Below, one piece after another: positions 10,654 to 20,377 of a DNA stretch of 64,000 nt. Position 1 is the stretch's first letter, and every line of letters starts with the position of its first letter. The translations under genes and the position numbers were made by a program. Below the pieces are notes generated by a model. It searched no databases. It saw only the letters and a list, made by a program, of their open reading frames with translations, and had not been told where the DNA came from. The stretch comes from Pantoea endophytica (GTDB taxonomy: Bacteria > Pseudomonadota > Gammaproteobacteria > Enterobacterales > Enterobacteriaceae), in contig NZ_PJRT01000010.1 in NCBI RefSeq assembly GCF_002858935.1, forward strand, positions 62,001 through 126,000, given 5' to 3'.

Positions 10654-10679
10654 AGCCCGACCATTGCGTCGGGCTTTTT
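10654..10679 (+). terminator. Terminator after yajR
   Basis: AGCCCGAC / GTCGGGCT stem with a six-base loop and TTTT tail. It lies between the convergent yajR and alcohol dehydrogenase genes. Confidence 0.85.
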
Positions 10680-10680
10680 G

Positions 10681-11721
10681 TTACAGCGACATATCCACCA
10701 CGATGCGCCCTTCAATCTTGCCAGCGTGCATCCGCGCGAAGATATCGTTGATGTTAGTCAGCGGTTCTACCGCTACGGTGGCTTTCACCTTGTGACGACC
10801 GGCGAAATCCAGCGCTTCCTGCAGATCTTTGCGCGTCCCGACGATGGAACCGCGCACCGTAATGCCGTCCAACACCATATCGAAAATCGACAGATCGAAT
10901 TTGCCCGGCGGCAAACCGTTCAGCACCATGGTGCCGCCACGACGCAGCGTACCAATCGCCTGTTCGAACGCTTTTGGTGAAACCGCCGTGACCAGCACGC
11001 CATGCGCACCGCCAAAACTCTCCTGGAACACCTTGGCCGGATCGACATTTTTCGCATTCGCCACCACGCTGGCACCGAGACGTTTAGCGAACGCCAGTTT
11101 CTCATCATCAATATCCACCGCCGCCACGTTCAGACCCATGGCAACCGCGTACTGCACCGCCATATGCCCTAAACCGCCAATACCGGAAATCACCACCCAA
11201 TCGCCGGGTTTGGAGTCGGTCATTTTCAGCCCTTTATACACGGTGACGCCGGCACAGAGGATCGGCGCGATTTCGTTGTAATCGACGTTATCTGGAATGA
11301 TGCCGACATAGTTGGCATCGGCGAGGCAGTATTCCGCGAAGCTGCCATTCACTGAGTAACCGGCATTTTGCTGCGACAGACACAGCGTTTCCCAGCTATC
11401 GAGACAGTGTTCGCAGTGACCGCACGCCGAATAGAGCCATGGCACACCGACGCGATCGCCCATTTTCAGGTGCTTAACGCCCTCGCCGAGCGCCACAACC
11501 TGGCCCACACCTTCGTGGCCCGGAATAAACGGCGGATTGGGTTTAATCGGCCAGTCGCCTTCGGCCGCGTGAAGATCGGTATGGCACACGCCGGTAGCCG
11601 CAATTTTCACTAAAATCTGCCCCGGCCCGACCTGCGGCACCGGCACCTGCTCAATCACTAACGGTTCACCAAAAGCCTTCACAACAGCGGCTTTCATGGT
11701 GGTTTTGATTTGCATATTCAT
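10681..11721 (-). CDS. Zinc-dependent alcohol dehydrogenase (AdhP-like)
   Basis: Medium-chain zinc alcohol dehydrogenase, NAD-dependent oxidation of primary alcohols or reverse reduction of aldehydes in the cytoplasm. 346 aa. Catalytic zinc ligands are seen in GVCHTDLH and the GHEGVG motif; the four structural-zinc cysteines lie in [15 protein letters not shown]; the Rossmann nucleotide motif is [16 protein letters not shown] 11721 has GGAGAG upstream; an inner ATG ([11 protein letters not shown]) nearer the family N-terminus is possible. The gene is 30 bases downstream of the aldehyde dehydrogenase, so the two should form one operon driven by the sigma-54 site at 13351. E. coli has neither gene at this locus. 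The closest E. coli relative is AdhP, but orthology is not certain. Confidence 0.9.
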   Translation of the reverse strand: MNMQIKTTMKAAVVKAFGEPLVIEQVPVPQVGPGQILVKIAATGVCHTDLHAAEGDWPIKPNPPFIPGHEGVGQVVALGEGVKHLKMGDRVGVPWLYSACGHCEHCLDSWETLCLSQQNAGYSVNGSFAEYCLADANYVGIIPDNVDYNEIAPILCAGVTVYKGLKMTDSKPGDWVVISGIGGLGHMAVQYAVAMGLNVAAVDIDDEKLAFAKRLGASVVANAKNVDPAKVFQESFGGAHGVLVTAVSPKAFEQAIGTLRRGGTMVLNGLPPGKFDLSIFDMVLDGITVRGSIVGTRKDLQEALDFAGRHKVKATVAVEPLTNINDIFARMHAGKIEGRIVVDMSL

Positions 11722-11751
11722 CTTTCACTCTCCATTTGAACGGATGCGGAC

Positions 11752-13272
11752 TTAGAACAGGCCCAAAGGCGCGGTGCCATAGCTAACCAGCAGATTTTTG
11801 GTTTGTTGATAGGCGCTGAGCGCCATTTTGTGCGTCTCACGGCCTACACCCGACTGCTTGTAACCGCCGAATGCCGCGTGAGCGGGATAGATGTGATAAC
11901 AGTTGGTCCAGACGCGCCCGGCTTTGATGCCGCGTCCCATGCGATAAGCCAGATTGGTATCGCGCGTCCACACGCCCGCACCAAGACCGAACTGGGTTTC
12001 GTTGGCGATGGCGAGCGCTTCTGCCTCATCCTTAAAGGTGGTAACACCAATCACCGGCCCAAAAATCTCCTCCTGGAAACAGCGCATCTGGTTGGTTCCT
12101 TTGATTAAGGTCGGCTGAATGTAGAATCCATCATTCAGCTCGGTGGCCATGCTGGCGCGATCGCCACCGGTGAGAATTCGCCCGCCTTCGTCGCGTGCGA
12201 TGTTGATATACGACAGGATTTTATCGAATTGCTGGCGTGAAGCCTGTGCACCAATCATGGTGTCGCTATCGAGCGGATCGCCGCGACGGATGTTCGCCAC
12301 CTTGGCCATCACGCGATCCATAAAGGGTTGATAGATCGATTCATGAATCAAGGCGCGCGATGGACAGGTACAGACTTCACCCTGATTGAAGAAACCGAGT
12401 ACTAAACCTTCCACCGCCTTCTCAATAAACTCGTCCTCACCATCCATCACATCAGCGAAGTAGATATTCGGCGACTTGCCGCCCAGCTCGACGGTACAGG
12501 GAATGATGTTTTCAGCAGCGCAGGCCATAATGTGGCGCCCCACCGGCGTTGAACCGGTAAAGGCGATTTTGGCGATGCGTTTGCTGGTCGCCAGCGCTTC
12601 ACCCGCTTCACGACCAAAGCCCTGCACCACATTCAACACGCCAGCCGGGAAGAGATCGCCAATCACCTCCATCAGCAGCGTAATGCCCAGCGGCGTCTGT
12701 TCCGCCGGTTTCAGCACGACACAGTTGCCCGCCGCCAGCGCTGGCGCCAGTTTCCACGCCGCCATTAACAGCGGGAAGTTCCACGGAATGATTTGCCCAA
12801 CCACGCCGAGCGGTTCATGAAAGTGATATGCCACGGTGGTTTCATCGATCTCCGCGGTGCTGCCCTCTTGCGCACGCAGGCAACCGGCGAAGTAACGGAA
12901 GTGATCCACCGCCAGCGGAAGATCGGCGTTCAGGGTTTCGCGAATCGGTTTACCGTTATCCCAGCTCTCCGCTACCGCCAGTTTTTCGAGATTGGCCTCA
13001 ATGCGATCCGCCACCTGCAACAGGATGTTGGCGCGATGCTGCACGCTGGTTTTTCCCCAGGCATCGGCCGCCTGATGCGCCGCATCCAACGCTAAATCGA
13101 TATCGCGCGCATCCGAACGCGGGAACTGCGCGATATCGCTGCCATTCACTGGCGAGGTGTTAGTGAAGTATTGGCCGCTGAGCGGCTCGACGAATTTGCC
13201 CGCAATGTAGTTGCCGTAAATCGCCTGGAATGAAACCAAAGCGCCGGGCGTACCGGGATGTGCATAACGCAT
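11752..13272 (-). CDS. NAD(P)-dependent aldehyde dehydrogenase (AldB/ExaC type)
   Basis: Oxidises aldehydes, typically acetaldehyde, to acids. 506 aa. It shows [21 protein letters not shown], the glycine motif [12 protein letters not shown], the general-base motif VELGGKSPN and the nucleophile motif [13 protein letters not shown], and ends [15 protein letters not shown] like E. coli AldB. The first about 12 residues ([13 protein letters not shown]) differ from AldB, and the start is the first ATG after a leader of about 68 bases. It is the first gene of the operon with the alcohol dehydrogenase and divergent from an AcoR-like activator. In Pseudomonas aeruginosa an ExaC-type enzyme is likewise next to an activator of ethanolamine genes, so acetaldehyde from ethanol or ethanolamine is the likely substrate (inference). 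Confidence 0.93.
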   Translation of the reverse strand: MRYAHPGTPGALVSFQAIYGNYIAGKFVEPLSGQYFTNTSPVNGSDIAQFPRSDARDIDLALDAAHQAADAWGKTSVQHRANILLQVADRIEANLEKLAVAESWDNGKPIRETLNADLPLAVDHFRYFAGCLRAQEGSTAEIDETTVAYHFHEPLGVVGQIIPWNFPLLMAAWKLAPALAAGNCVVLKPAEQTPLGITLLMEVIGDLFPAGVLNVVQGFGREAGEALATSKRIAKIAFTGSTPVGRHIMACAAENIIPCTVELGGKSPNIYFADVMDGEDEFIEKAVEGLVLGFFNQGEVCTCPSRALIHESIYQPFMDRVMAKVANIRRGDPLDSDTMIGAQASRQQFDKILSYINIARDEGGRILTGGDRASMATELNDGFYIQPTLIKGTNQMRCFQEEIFGPVIGVTTFKDEAEALAIANETQFGLGAGVWTRDTNLAYRMGRGIKAGRVWTNCYHIYPAHAAFGGYKQSGVGRETHKMALSAYQQTKNLLVSYGTAPLGLF

Positions 13273-13350
13273 CGCAAACTCCTTTATGTAGGGTCAGATA
13301 TTCTGAAGGCTCAGTCGCCTTCCAGAAAACGTGCTGTCAGAGGAGCTATT

Positions 13351-13366
13351 GCAGCGGGCGTGCCAG
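13351..13366 (-). promoter_or_regulatory. Sigma-54 (-24/-12) promoter of the aldehyde/alcohol dehydrogenase operon
   Basis: On the minus strand TGGCAC-N5-CTGC (13365 to 13351), one mismatch from TGGCAC-N5-TTGC, with the preferred C before and G after the -24 box. The predicted start is near 13340, about 68 bases before the aldehyde dehydrogenase ATG. The divergent neighbour encodes a sigma-54 activator, which supports the call. Confidence 0.8.
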
Positions 13367-13427
13367 CTTTTTTCATCAGCCGATATTTCATTAAAAAACC
13401 AATATCATCATTAAGTTAAGAGCCGCC

Positions 13428-13454
13428 GCACAACATGACTTGGCTATGTTGTGC
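13428..13454. promoter_or_regulatory. Inverted repeat, candidate upstream activator site 1
   Basis: Perfect nine-base arms GCACAACAT (13428-13436) and ATGTTGTGC (13446-13454) with a nine-base centre. It lies about 75 bases upstream of the sigma-54 promoter and shares the TGTTG / CAACA half-site with the repeat at 13473. Confidence 0.6.
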
Positions 13455-13472
13455 AGAAAAGTTCACCATCTG

Positions 13473-13489
13473 TGTTGCGTATCGCAACA
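13473..13489. promoter_or_regulatory. Inverted repeat, candidate upstream activator site 2
   Basis: TGTTGCG-TAT-CGCAACA, perfect seven-base arms. A further half-site TGTCGCAACA follows near 13513. The spacing of 80-125 bases from the -24 box is normal for an enhancer-type activator site. Confidence 0.65.
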
Positions 13490-13547
13490 GTACAGAAACC
13501 GACCCGCTACAATGTCGCAACACTTTCGCTTGGGCATGAGGTCATCA

Positions 13548-15320
13548 ATGCAGGGACATCCATCCGCGTCTGCCGTTAACGCCAATCCGCTATTAAGCGA
13601 CTCCTGGTTCCGTAGCCAGCTGTATGGTCTCGATCGCACCGCCGATGATTTTCCGCGTGTTCGCCAGGGTGAACTGGCCGATGTGCTTGCCAGCAATGCC
13701 GGGCTGCAGCAATTCGCGCAGCCGGTGATCAAACAGCTGGCGCAGAAGCTGGCCGAGAAGCAATCGGTGGTGATTTTGTCGGATGCCACCGGTTTGGTGC
13801 TCAATACCTTTGGCGATATGCCCTCGCTGGAAAAAGCCCAACGTTATGCGCTGGCGCCGGGTAATTTATGGAGTGAATGCGGGCGTGGCACCAATGCGAT
13901 TGGCACCGCGCTGGCGATTGATGATGGCTGCGAGATTCAAGGTCATCAGCACTTCCTGACGCTCAATCAAGGTTTGTACTGTGCGGCGATGCCGCTGCAA
14001 ATGCCCAACGGTCAGATTGCTGGCGTGCTGGATATTTCCGGCCCGGCGCACTTCCCGCATCCGCAGACCTTTAGCTGGGTGAAAGCGGCGGCGAAACAGA
14101 TCGAATATCTATGGGTGAAGCAGAGCCTGCATCCGCAGCAATGGTTGATGAGCCTGCATCTGCAGCCGCAGGGCATCGATACCAGCGATGAACTGCTGCT
14201 GGTGTTCTCGGATAACGTCCTGACCGCCGCCAACAGGCTGGCGATGCGCGAGCTGGCGCTGAGCGTCGGGCAACTCGGCAGCGTGACCTTTCAACAACTG
14301 TTCCCGCAACAGCAGCAGCACGCCAACAGCATTCCCGCCCCGCTCGATTACGCCACGCAGCGCTACTATTTTCGCCTGCGGGCGCCGCAGCGCAGCCATT
14401 TTGCCACGCCGAGCGAACCCGCCAGCGAGCTGCCTTTCTCGCTGGGGCGCGATGGCGAGAAGATGGTGCGACTGCTCAATGCCGGCGTTTCACTGTGCAT
14501 TCACGGCGAAACCGGCAGCGGCAAAGAGTATGTCAGCCGCGCACTGCATCAGCAAAGCCGCTGGCGCGAAGGCAAATTCGTTGCCATTAACTGCGCGGCC
14601 ATCCCCGAAGCGCTGATTGAATCTGAGCTGTTTGGCTATCAACCCGGCGCGTTCACCGGCGCGAGCAAGAATGGTTACATCGGCAAAATCCGTGAAGCGG
14701 ATGGCGGCGTGCTGTTCCTTGATGAAATTGGCGATATGCCGCTGGCACTACAAACCCGCTTGCTACGCGTGTTGCAGGAGAAAGAGGTGGCGCCGCTCGG
14801 ATCCAGCCGCAGCTGGCCGGTGAATTTCGCGGTGATCAGCGCCACGCACCGCGATTTGGCACAGCGCGTGGCCGAAGGCGAATTCCGCGAAGATTTGCTC
14901 TATCGCCTGCAGGAATTCTCGATGACCATTCCGCCGCTGCGCGCCTGGCCGGATGTGGAAGGTTTTATCCGTCGATTATGGCTGGAGCTGGGCGGCGCGG
15001 ATCGCGATATTCAGCTCTCACCTGCGCTGTTGACGGCTCTGGCGCAGCTGCCGTGGCCGGGTAACGTGCGGCAATTGCGCAGCTTGTTACGCGTGCTGTT
15101 GGCACTGGCGGATGAAGGTGAAGAAGTGACAGAGGTCCATTTACCGGCAGAGTATCGGCGTGCGACGGTGCAGCCACAGTCCGATCGGCAGAGTCATGAT
15201 AGGCGGTTGATCAGCGAAACGCTGCAGCGCTTCAATGGTAATATCAGTAAAACGGCGGAAGCCTTAGGCGTCGCGCGCAGCACGCTTTATCGTCGTGCGG
15301 CGCGCGACAAACGCGATTAG
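13548..15320 (+). CDS. AcoR-like sigma-54-dependent transcriptional activator
   Basis: Enhancer-binding protein that drives RNA polymerase with sigma-54, probably sensing an alcohol or aldehyde. 590 aa from the chosen ATG. Visible parts: an N-terminal GAF-type sensor region (about residues 50-190); the AAA+ domain with Walker A GETGSGKE (about 319), the sigma-54 contact loop GAFTGA (about 367) and Walker [13 protein letters not shown]; and a C-terminal Fis-type helix-turn-helix [25 protein letters not shown] 13548 is preferred because GAGG lies six bases upstream; starts at 13440 or 13511 would lie in or next to the inverted repeats. Its stop overlaps the convergent yajQ stop by three bases. 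The target is very likely the divergent dehydrogenase operon. Confidence 0.92.
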   Translation: MQGHPSASAVNANPLLSDSWFRSQLYGLDRTADDFPRVRQGELADVLASNAGLQQFAQPVIKQLAQKLAEKQSVVILSDATGLVLNTFGDMPSLEKAQRYALAPGNLWSECGRGTNAIGTALAIDDGCEIQGHQHFLTLNQGLYCAAMPLQMPNGQIAGVLDISGPAHFPHPQTFSWVKAAAKQIEYLWVKQSLHPQQWLMSLHLQPQGIDTSDELLLVFSDNVLTAANRLAMRELALSVGQLGSVTFQQLFPQQQQHANSIPAPLDYATQRYYFRLRAPQRSHFATPSEPASELPFSLGRDGEKMVRLLNAGVSLCIHGETGSGKEYVSRALHQQSRWREGKFVAINCAAIPEALIESELFGYQPGAFTGASKNGYIGKIREADGGVLFLDEIGDMPLALQTRLLRVLQEKEVAPLGSSRSWPVNFAVISATHRDLAQRVAEGEFREDLLYRLQEFSMTIPPLRAWPDVEGFIRRLWLELGGADRDIQLSPALLTALAQLPWPGNVRQLRSLLRVLLALADEGEEVTEVHLPAEYRRATVQPQSDRQSHDRRLISETLQRFNGNISKTAEALGVARSTLYRRAARDKRD

Positions 15321-15808
15321 TCGCGGAAGTTTTTGAACTGGAAAGGCTGTCCGAGGTTGCCACCGCGCACCAGCGCCATCGCACCTTGCAGGTCGTCGCG
15401 TGACTTACCGGTTACGCGCAGTTCTTCACCCTGAATCTGCGTCTGCACTTTCAGCTTGCTGTCTTTAATCAGCTTCACCAGCTTTTTCGCGATATCGCTT
15501 TCGATACCTTTCTTCAGCTTAGCTTCCACAGACCAGCTTTTACCGCTGTGCACGATCTCTTCTGGCACTTCAATCGCCGCGCCTTCAATGCCACGCTTCA
15601 GCAGCTTTTCGCGCAGAATATCCACCAGCTGCTTGACCTGGAAATCAGATTCGCTGCTGAGTTTGATGGTCTCGTTCTTTTCGTTGAGCTCAATGGTTGC
15701 ACTCACGTTACGGAAATCGAAACGAGTTGAGATCTCGCGGTTCGCATTCTCCACGGCATTTCGCACTTCCGACAATTCGACTTCGGAAACGATATCGAAA
15801 GATGGCAT
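15317..15808 (-). CDS. yajQ: YajQ nucleotide-binding protein
   Basis: YajQ-family protein of two ferredoxin-like folds that binds nucleotides or RNA; homologues in Xanthomonas bind cyclic di-GMP. 163 aa, identical in length to E. coli YajQ. It starts [19 protein letters not shown] and ends [15 protein letters not shown]. The frame extends upstream to 15841, but AGGAG eight bases before 15808 and the family N-terminus fix the start. The gene is convergent with the activator gene; the accessory dehydrogenase block lies between yajR and yajQ, which are adjacent in E. coli. Confidence 0.95.
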   Translation of the reverse strand: MPSFDIVSEVELSEVRNAVENANREISTRFDFRNVSATIELNEKNETIKLSSESDFQVKQLVDILREKLLKRGIEGAAIEVPEEIVHSGKSWSVEAKLKKGIESDIAKKLVKLIKDSKLKVQTQIQGEELRVTGKSRDDLQGAMALVRGGNLGQPFQFKNFRD

Positions 15809-15933
15809 CTTTTCTTCTCCTGATACTAAAGTGACATGCATAATACGCGTCTTGTGGCGCTAATAAAACACGATACGCGGAAAGCTATACTTACCCGTAA
15901 CGTGAAAACAGGAACCCGCCCACGGGAGGCAAA

Positions 15934-16854
15934 ATGAAAATTACCGTGTTGGGGTGTGGCGCCTTAGGTCAAATTTGGCTCGCCGCTCTCGCCCGTCAGG
16001 GACATGAGGTGCAGGGCTGGTTACGTGTACCGCAGCCCTATTGCTCAGCCAACGTAGTCGATCCGCAAGGCGAGGTGAGCAATCACACCTTTATTGCCAA
16101 TGATCCGCTGTTCCTCACCGAAAGCCAGCTGTTACTGGTGACGCTCAAAGCGCCACAGGTTTCACCTGCGGTGAAAAATCTGCAAAGCGTGCTGCCGACG
16201 CACGCGCCAATTCTGCTGCTGCATAACGGCATGGGAACGTTGGAAGAGCTGAAAGATTTGCGTCAGCCGCTGTTGCGCGGCATCACCACGCACGCGGCAA
16301 TGCGCGACGGCACGGTGATTAAGCATATTGCGCACGGCATCACCCATATCGGCCCTGCTAATCGTGAGAGCGCCGCACTGAGCGATATCGCTGATATTCT
16401 GCATCAGGCGCTGCCGGATGTGGCCTGGCATGACAATATCGCCGCCGCCAGTTGGCGCAAGCTGGCAATCAACTGCGTGATCAATCCGATGACCGTCGAG
16501 CACGATTGCCAAAACGGTGCGCTGCGCGCCTGGCCGGAACAGGTTGCGCTGCTGTGCGAAGAGATCGCCTGGGTGATGGAGCGCGAAGGCCAGCACATGG
16601 CGGTGGATAATCTGCGCGACATCATTTACGACGTGATCGATAGCACCGCCGCCAATACCTCATCAATGTTGCAGGATGTGCGCGCGCAGCGTCTGACCGA
16701 AATTGATTACATCACCGGCTACCTGTTGCGTCGCGCCCGCGCGCAGGGCATTTCACTGCCGGAAAACACCCGTTTGTACGATCTGATTAAACGTAAGGAG
16801 TCCCACTATGAGCGCGAACGCATCGGTTCTGGTTTGCCTGGCACATGGAAGTGA
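15934..16854 (+). CDS. panE: 2-dehydropantoate 2-reductase (ketopantoate reductase)
   Basis: NADPH-dependent reduction of ketopantoate to pantoate in the coenzyme A pathway. 306 aa (E. coli 303). The N-terminal nucleotide motif [13 protein letters not shown] is clear, followed by the [14 protein letters not shown] segment and the catalytic Lys region [24 protein letters not shown] lies four bases before the ATG. The 3' end overlaps yajL by 47 bases, as an operon pair. Confidence 0.95.
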   Translation: MKITVLGCGALGQIWLAALARQGHEVQGWLRVPQPYCSANVVDPQGEVSNHTFIANDPLFLTESQLLLVTLKAPQVSPAVKNLQSVLPTHAPILLLHNGMGTLEELKDLRQPLLRGITTHAAMRDGTVIKHIAHGITHIGPANRESAALSDIADILHQALPDVAWHDNIAAASWRKLAINCVINPMTVEHDCQNGALRAWPEQVALLCEEIAWVMEREGQHMAVDNLRDIIYDVIDSTAANTSSMLQDVRAQRLTEIDYITGYLLRRARAQGISLPENTRLYDLIKRKESHYERERIGSGLPGTWK

Positions 16855-17416
16855 AGAGACCGAAGCGGTCACTACTATCGATTTGCTGGTACGCGGCGGT
16901 TTAAGCGTCACCACCGCCAGCGTGGAGAGCGATGGCACGCGTGAGATCGTCTGTTCGCGCGGCGTGCGGCTGCTGGCGGATGCGCCTTTGGTTGAGGTGG
17001 CAGATAACGACTACGATGCGATTGTGCTGCCCGGCGGTTTGAAAGGCGCGCAGACCTTCCGCGACAGCCCGTTACTGGTGGAAACCGTGCGCCAGTTCCA
17101 TCTCTCCAGCAAGATTGTGGCGGCGATTTGCGCCGCGCCGGGCACGGTTTTGGTCGCGCACGATCTGTTTCCCGTCGGCAATATGACCGGTTTTCCCGGC
17201 CTGCGTGACACCATTCCCGACAGCAAATGGATGGAGCGCCGCGTGGTGTGGGATCCGCGCGTTAATCTGCTGACCAGCCAGGGACCGGGCACCGCAATGG
17301 ATTTTGCGTTGAAGCTGATTGATTTGCTGGTGAATAAAGAGACCGCGCGTGAAGTGGCTTCACAGCTGGTGTTAGCAGCAGGGATTTATAATTATCAGGA
17401 GTTTGAAGAGCGGTAA
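16808..17416 (+). CDS. yajL: YajL, DJ-1/PfpI family protein
   Basis: Cytoplasmic DJ-1 superfamily protein reported in E. coli as an oxidative-stress chaperone and deglycase. 202 aa (E. coli 196). The reactive Cys108 sits in the nucleophile elbow [11 protein letters not shown], with the acidic partner near SEETEA at residues 15-20. AGGAG precedes ATG 16808, which lies inside panE. A repeat element separates its end from the convergent thiI. Confidence 0.94.
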   Translation: MSANASVLVCLAHGSEETEAVTTIDLLVRGGLSVTTASVESDGTREIVCSRGVRLLADAPLVEVADNDYDAIVLPGGLKGAQTFRDSPLLVETVRQFHLSSKIVAAICAAPGTVLVAHDLFPVGNMTGFPGLRDTIPDSKWMERRVVWDPRVNLLTSQGPGTAMDFALKLIDLLVNKETAREVASQLVLAAGIYNYQEFEER

Positions 17417-17443
17417 CGTTGTTACAACAAGCTGCACATGATT

Positions 17444-17520
17444 GTAGCGGCGCAATTAATTGCGCATTTCACTGCAACGCTGATGCCGCATGAAATACGC
17501 GTGATTCATCGCGCCGCTAC
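17444..17520. repeat. Palindromic intergenic repeat, family GTAGCGGCGC, copy 1
   Basis: 77-base element bounded by GTAGCGGCGC (17444-17453) and its complement GCGCCGCTAC (17511-17520), with further pairing of AAT(T)AATTGCGC-type inner arms. It lies between convergent yajL and thiI. A second full copy lies at 50344 and a half copy at 42592. Confidence 0.85.
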
Positions 17521-17530
17521 GGTTTATCGC

Positions 17531-18979
17531 TTATGGACGATAAACCTTCACGTTTTTGAAGCCCTGCTCATGCAGATAGAGCGCCTGCAAGCGACTCATC
17601 ACACCGCGATCGCAATACAGCAGCCAGGTTTTACTCTGGTCCAGGTCGCCAAACTGGGTGCTGAGTTTATAGAACGCCAGAGTCTTCACTTCAACGCCTT
17701 CAACGATCAGCGGATTCGCCTCCTGCTCATCGGCCGAACGGATATCCAGCACCACGTCGTTGCTGATGAAGGAGTCAACGGTTTCAACTTCCACCACTTC
17801 TTCTTCCGTCTGCTCGGCGATTTCACGGATATCGACGTTGCTGGCTTCCTGCACCACGCGATGAAGGATCTCGAAATCGAAGTTTTGCTCTTCCGCTTCG
17901 ATCTTGCCCTTCACCGCTTTAACGGTTGGGCTTTTCGAAATCACGCCGCAATATTCTGGCATGGTGCGGGCAAAATCTTCGGTGCCGATCTTACGCGCCA
18001 CATCAATGATATGCTCTTTGTCATGGGAGATCAGCGGACGCAGGATCAGCGTATCGGAGGCGTTATCGATCAAACGCAGGTTGGTCAGCGTCTGGCTGGA
18101 AACCTGGCCCAGCGCTTCGCCGGTCACCAGCGCCTGCACGCCGTAACGTTCTGCTACCATCGACGCCGCACGCACCATCATACGCTTCAGCACCACGCCC
18201 ATTTGGCCGTCGTCCACTTTCTCCAGAATCTCACCGACTACCGGCTCGAAGTTGATCGCTACGAAACGTACGCGGTGTGAGCGACCAAAGCGCTGCCACA
18301 GGTAGTGTGCAACCTGGCGCACGCCAATCTCGTGTGCCGCACCGCCAAGGTTGAAGAAGCAGTAATGCACGCGGCAGCCGCGACGCATCAGCATGTAGCT
18401 CGACACGCCAGAATCAAAACCGCCGGAAATCAGTGACAGAACATCTTCCTGGGTACCAATCGGGAATCCGCCTAAGCCTTCATAGCGTGCGGTGATCAGC
18501 AACAGGCGATCGTCGTCGATCTCCAGATTCACCGTTTCATCCGGACGATTGAGCTGCACGCGCGCGCTGGCGATGTGTTGGTTAAGGCCGCCGCCAACGT
18601 AGCGTTCCACGTCCTGCGAGCTGAAGCTGTGCTTGCCGCGACGCTTGACGCGCACGCAGAAGCTTTTGCCTTCCAGACGCTCGCGGTTGAGCACCAGCGT
18701 CTGCTCGAAGATGTCGTGCATATCGGTGTAGGCGCGATCTTCCACCGCCAGCACATGGTGAATGCCCGGAATGCGCGTCAGTTCGGTGACAAGGGTCTCG
18801 CGCAGCGACTCATTCTTAGAACGCACTTCAATGTGGTCCCAATGGCGCACGACTTTAATCTCTTCATCCACGGTGCGCAGAATATTACGAATGCTACTGG
18901 AGAGAATTTTGATAAAGCGCAGACGTACCGACTGACTTTTGATGGTGATTTCTGGAAACAGCTTGACGATAAACTTCAT
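17531..18979 (-). CDS. thiI: tRNA 4-thiouridine synthase / thiamin thiazole sulfur carrier enzyme
   Basis: Adenylates U8 of tRNA and transfers sulfur from IscS to form s4U; also feeds sulfur to ThiS for thiazole synthesis. 482 aa as in E. coli. Domains in order: N-terminal ferredoxin-like and THUMP region (to about 165), PP-loop [12 protein letters not shown], Cys344 in [10 protein letters not shown], and a C-terminal rhodanese domain with active Cys456 in WLLYCDRGV. The frame extends to 19003, but the [10 protein letters not shown] start at 18979 matches the family exactly. It stands alone on the minus strand, divergent from xseB. Confidence 0.97.
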   Translation of the reverse strand: MKFIVKLFPEITIKSQSVRLRFIKILSSSIRNILRTVDEEIKVVRHWDHIEVRSKNESLRETLVTELTRIPGIHHVLAVEDRAYTDMHDIFEQTLVLNRERLEGKSFCVRVKRRGKHSFSSQDVERYVGGGLNQHIASARVQLNRPDETVNLEIDDDRLLLITARYEGLGGFPIGTQEDVLSLISGGFDSGVSSYMLMRRGCRVHYCFFNLGGAAHEIGVRQVAHYLWQRFGRSHRVRFVAINFEPVVGEILEKVDDGQMGVVLKRMMVRAASMVAERYGVQALVTGEALGQVSSQTLTNLRLIDNASDTLILRPLISHDKEHIIDVARKIGTEDFARTMPEYCGVISKSPTVKAVKGKIEAEEQNFDFEILHRVVQEASNVDIREIAEQTEEEVVEVETVDSFISNDVVLDIRSADEQEANPLIVEGVEVKTLAFYKLSTQFGDLDQSKTWLLYCDRGVMSRLQALYLHEQGFKNVKVYRP

Positions 18980-19216
18980 GGCGACAGGGGTTCGTTTGGA
19001 CAAATAAGTGCTAAAAGCATCGGCACTTAACTGTTAAAATCATATAATTGCGGGTTAATTCAGGAGCCCCCGCATCCGAGGCGCAAAAGTATATCACCTT
19101 TGCCGGGTGACTGCTTTAAGCAACCTTCATCACATTCATTATTTTGCTAATTAATCCTCGTCAGCTACCATGACCGATTGCAAGATGATCTCCTAACCTG
19201 TGAGTCGACACTGATT

Positions 19217-19459
19217 ATGCCGAAAAAAGCCGAAGCGCCTGCCAGTTTTGAAAGCGCATTAGAGCAGCTGGAACAGATTGTCAGCCGCCTGGAAAGTGGC
19301 GAGCTGCCGTTAGAGCAGGCGCTGAACGAATTTGAACGCGGCGTACAATTGGCACGTACCGGTCAGCAAACCCTGCAGCAGGCAGAGCAGCGTGTGCAAA
19401 TTCTGCTTAGCGATGAGAAAGATGCCGCCCTCGCCCCTTTTACCCCGGAAAATGAGTAA
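19217..19459 (+). CDS. xseB: Exodeoxyribonuclease VII small subunit
   Basis: Small subunit of ExoVII, which degrades single-stranded DNA in both directions; the large subunit XseA is not in this window. 80 aa as in E. coli, [22 protein letters not shown] with the helical core [19 protein letters not shown]. An upstream in-frame start at 19178 is rejected because it adds a non-conserved 13-residue tail. The stop overlaps the ispA ATG (TAATG), giving a coupled xseB-ispA-dxs operon. Confidence 0.95.
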   Translation: MPKKAEAPASFESALEQLEQIVSRLESGELPLEQALNEFERGVQLARTGQQTLQQAEQRVQILLSDEKDAALAPFTPENE

Positions 19460-20358
19460 TGGATTTCGCTAAACTGCTGAGCGCTTACCATCAACGCGTT
19501 AATCAGGCATTGACGCGCTTAATAGATCCACTTCCTTTTCAGAGTTCTCCTCTGGTGAATGCCATGGAGTATGGGGCATTATTAGGCGGTAAGCGTCTGC
19601 GTCCCTTTCTGGTGTACGCAACAGGCGAAATGCTAAAGGCCGATGCCGCCAGCCTCGATGTGCCGGCTGCGGCCGTGGAATGCATCCATGCTTATTCCCT
19701 GATTCATGACGATCTGCCGGCGATGGACGACGATGCGTTACGCCGCGGGCAGCCAACCTGCCATATTAAATATGGTGAAGACACGGCGATTCTCGCCGGC
19801 GATGCTCTGCAAACTTTGGCCTTTTCGATTCTGGCCGATCAGCCGATGCCCGGCGTCAGCGCCGACGCGCGTATTGCGATGATTTCCGAACTGGCGCAGG
19901 CCAGCGGCGTGGCAGGCATGTGCGGCGGTCAGGCACTGGATTTGGCGGCGGAAGGCAAAAGCATCGATCTGGCGCAGCTGGAACAGATTCACCGCCATAA
20001 AACCGGCGCGTTAATTCGCGCCGCGGTACGTCTTGGCGCATTAGCCGCCGGCGATCGTGGCCGCGCCGCGATGCCGCTACTGGATACCTACGCCAATGCC
20101 ATCGGACTGGCGTTTCAGGTGCAGGATGACATCCTCGATGTGGTCGGCGATACCGCCGTGTTAGGAAAAACACAGGGCGCGGATCAGGCATTGGGTAAAA
20201 GCACCTATCCTTCATTGATGGGGCTGGAAAATGCCCGCAGTAAAGCCTGGGATCTTTATCAAGAGGCGCTCGGCGCGCTCGATATTCTGGCGGCACAGTC
20301 TTACAACACACTCGCCTTACAAGCGCTGGCAAGCTTCATAATTGAACGCGATAAATAA
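19459..20358 (+). CDS. ispA: Farnesyl diphosphate synthase
   Basis: Condenses DMAPP/GPP with IPP to farnesyl diphosphate, precursor of undecaprenyl phosphate, quinones and haem O (made by CyoE in this window). 299 aa as in E. coli. The first aspartate-rich motif is DDLPAMDDD and the second QVQDDILDV; chain-length determinants lie before the first motif. Middle gene of xseB-ispA-dxs; 19 bases separate it from dxs. Confidence 0.97.
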   Translation: MDFAKLLSAYHQRVNQALTRLIDPLPFQSSPLVNAMEYGALLGGKRLRPFLVYATGEMLKADAASLDVPAAAVECIHAYSLIHDDLPAMDDDALRRGQPTCHIKYGEDTAILAGDALQTLAFSILADQPMPGVSADARIAMISELAQASGVAGMCGGQALDLAAEGKSIDLAQLEQIHRHKTGALIRAAVRLGALAAGDRGRAAMPLLDTYANAIGLAFQVQDDILDVVGDTAVLGKTQGADQALGKSTYPSLMGLENARSKAWDLYQEALGALDILAAQSYNTLALQALASFIIERDK

Positions 20359-20377
20359 CTTTCATAATGAGTCTCTG

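Noticed and set aside
13440..13547. Upstream starts (13440, 13511) for the AcoR-like activator
   Set aside because: They lie within or beside the inverted repeats and lack a Shine-Dalgarno sequence; 13548 has GAGG at good spacing. The longer forms cannot be fully excluded.
17438..18280. 280-codon plus-strand frame opposite thiI
   Set aside because: Antisense shadow of a complete, conserved thiI; starts inside a palindromic repeat and shows no domain.
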